The notes beneath the pieces were generated by a model that was given only the letters and a program-made list of their open reading frames with translations, was not told where the DNA came from and made no database searches. A DNA stretch of 64,000 nt from an uncultured Bacilli bacterium. Its GTDB lineage: Bacteria; Bacillota_I; Bacilli_A; RF39; UBA660. Location of the stretch: positions 1 through 64,000 of the forward strand of contig CAKOLI010000005.1 of NCBI GenBank assembly GCA_934096265.1, given 5' to 3'. This document shows positions 62,302 through 64,000 of this stretch, in pieces. Within the stretch, counting starts at the first letter, position 1. Every line of letters starts with the position of its first letter. Both the position numbers and the translations under genes were made by a program.

Positions 62302-64000
<1,699 letters not shown>

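Overview
The window is a strongly AT-rich bacterial chromosome segment. It suggests an uncultured, probably gut-associated Bacilli lineage on the branch that approaches the Mollicutes (RF39-like or similar). Supporting signs are DnaB/DnaI-type primosomal genes, FtsEX, Spo0A, a prfB with its programmed frameshift (so UGA is a normal stop codon), SipW-type signal peptidases with TasA-like clients, and a tmRNA tag ending in -FA. The taxonomic call is inference; nothing in the window names the species.

Layout. 1-13.7 kb is mostly housekeeping on the + strand: prfB, two YitT-type membrane proteins, ftsE-ftsX, a pgk ... tpiA operon with a flippase-like protein and a GT4 glycosyltransferase inserted, then spo0A, a ZIP transporter, a MurJ/SpoVB-like membrane protein, a membrane-anchored EIIB-like domain without its cysteine, and a KinB-like histidine kinase. 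Perfect Spo0A-box motifs precede spo0A and the kinase. 13.8-16.3 kb holds three unknown genes and ssrA (tmRNA, minus strand).

16.4-41.0 kb is the most unusual part: two related surface-protein clusters separated by a three- to four-gene block. Each cluster starts with a signal-peptidase-fold protein that has lost its catalytic residues, preceded by a nearly matching promoter. Each also has an apparently active SipW-type signal peptidase and several exported proteins with SipW-type signal peptides, including a paralogous pair of likely major subunits. Cluster 1 (16.4-32.7 kb) additionally encodes a membrane-anchored McrB-like AAA+ ATPase, a DUF2357-like partner, and a 2,502-residue exported protein with a YGG-repeat array interrupted by a CBM2-like domain. 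Cluster 2 (37.5-41.0 kb) ends with the second major-subunit gene, whose strong promoter lies just downstream of a Spo0A box. I infer a Spo0A-linked extracellular fibre or matrix system in which the ATPase pair may have an assembly or regulatory role. The middle block encodes coiled-coil proteins, a LemA-like protein and a membrane protein.

A complete IS3/IS150-type element lies at 41.1-42.35 kb, where base skew and gene direction both switch. Beyond it are minus-strand tail-anchored and DUF1292 genes, three + genes (rRNA methyltransferase, RluA-type pseudouridine synthase, unknown), then a long minus-strand run: dnaE, two small tail-anchored proteins, dnaI, dnaB, a CPBP protease, a sugar nucleotidyltransferase, a heterodimeric ABC exporter, a lipid kinase, an unknown protein and a MacB-like ABC transporter. 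The window ends in 5S rRNA and the 3' part of 23S rRNA (minus strand). Convergent gene direction, including the rRNA operon, suggests that the replication terminus lies near 41-42 kb.
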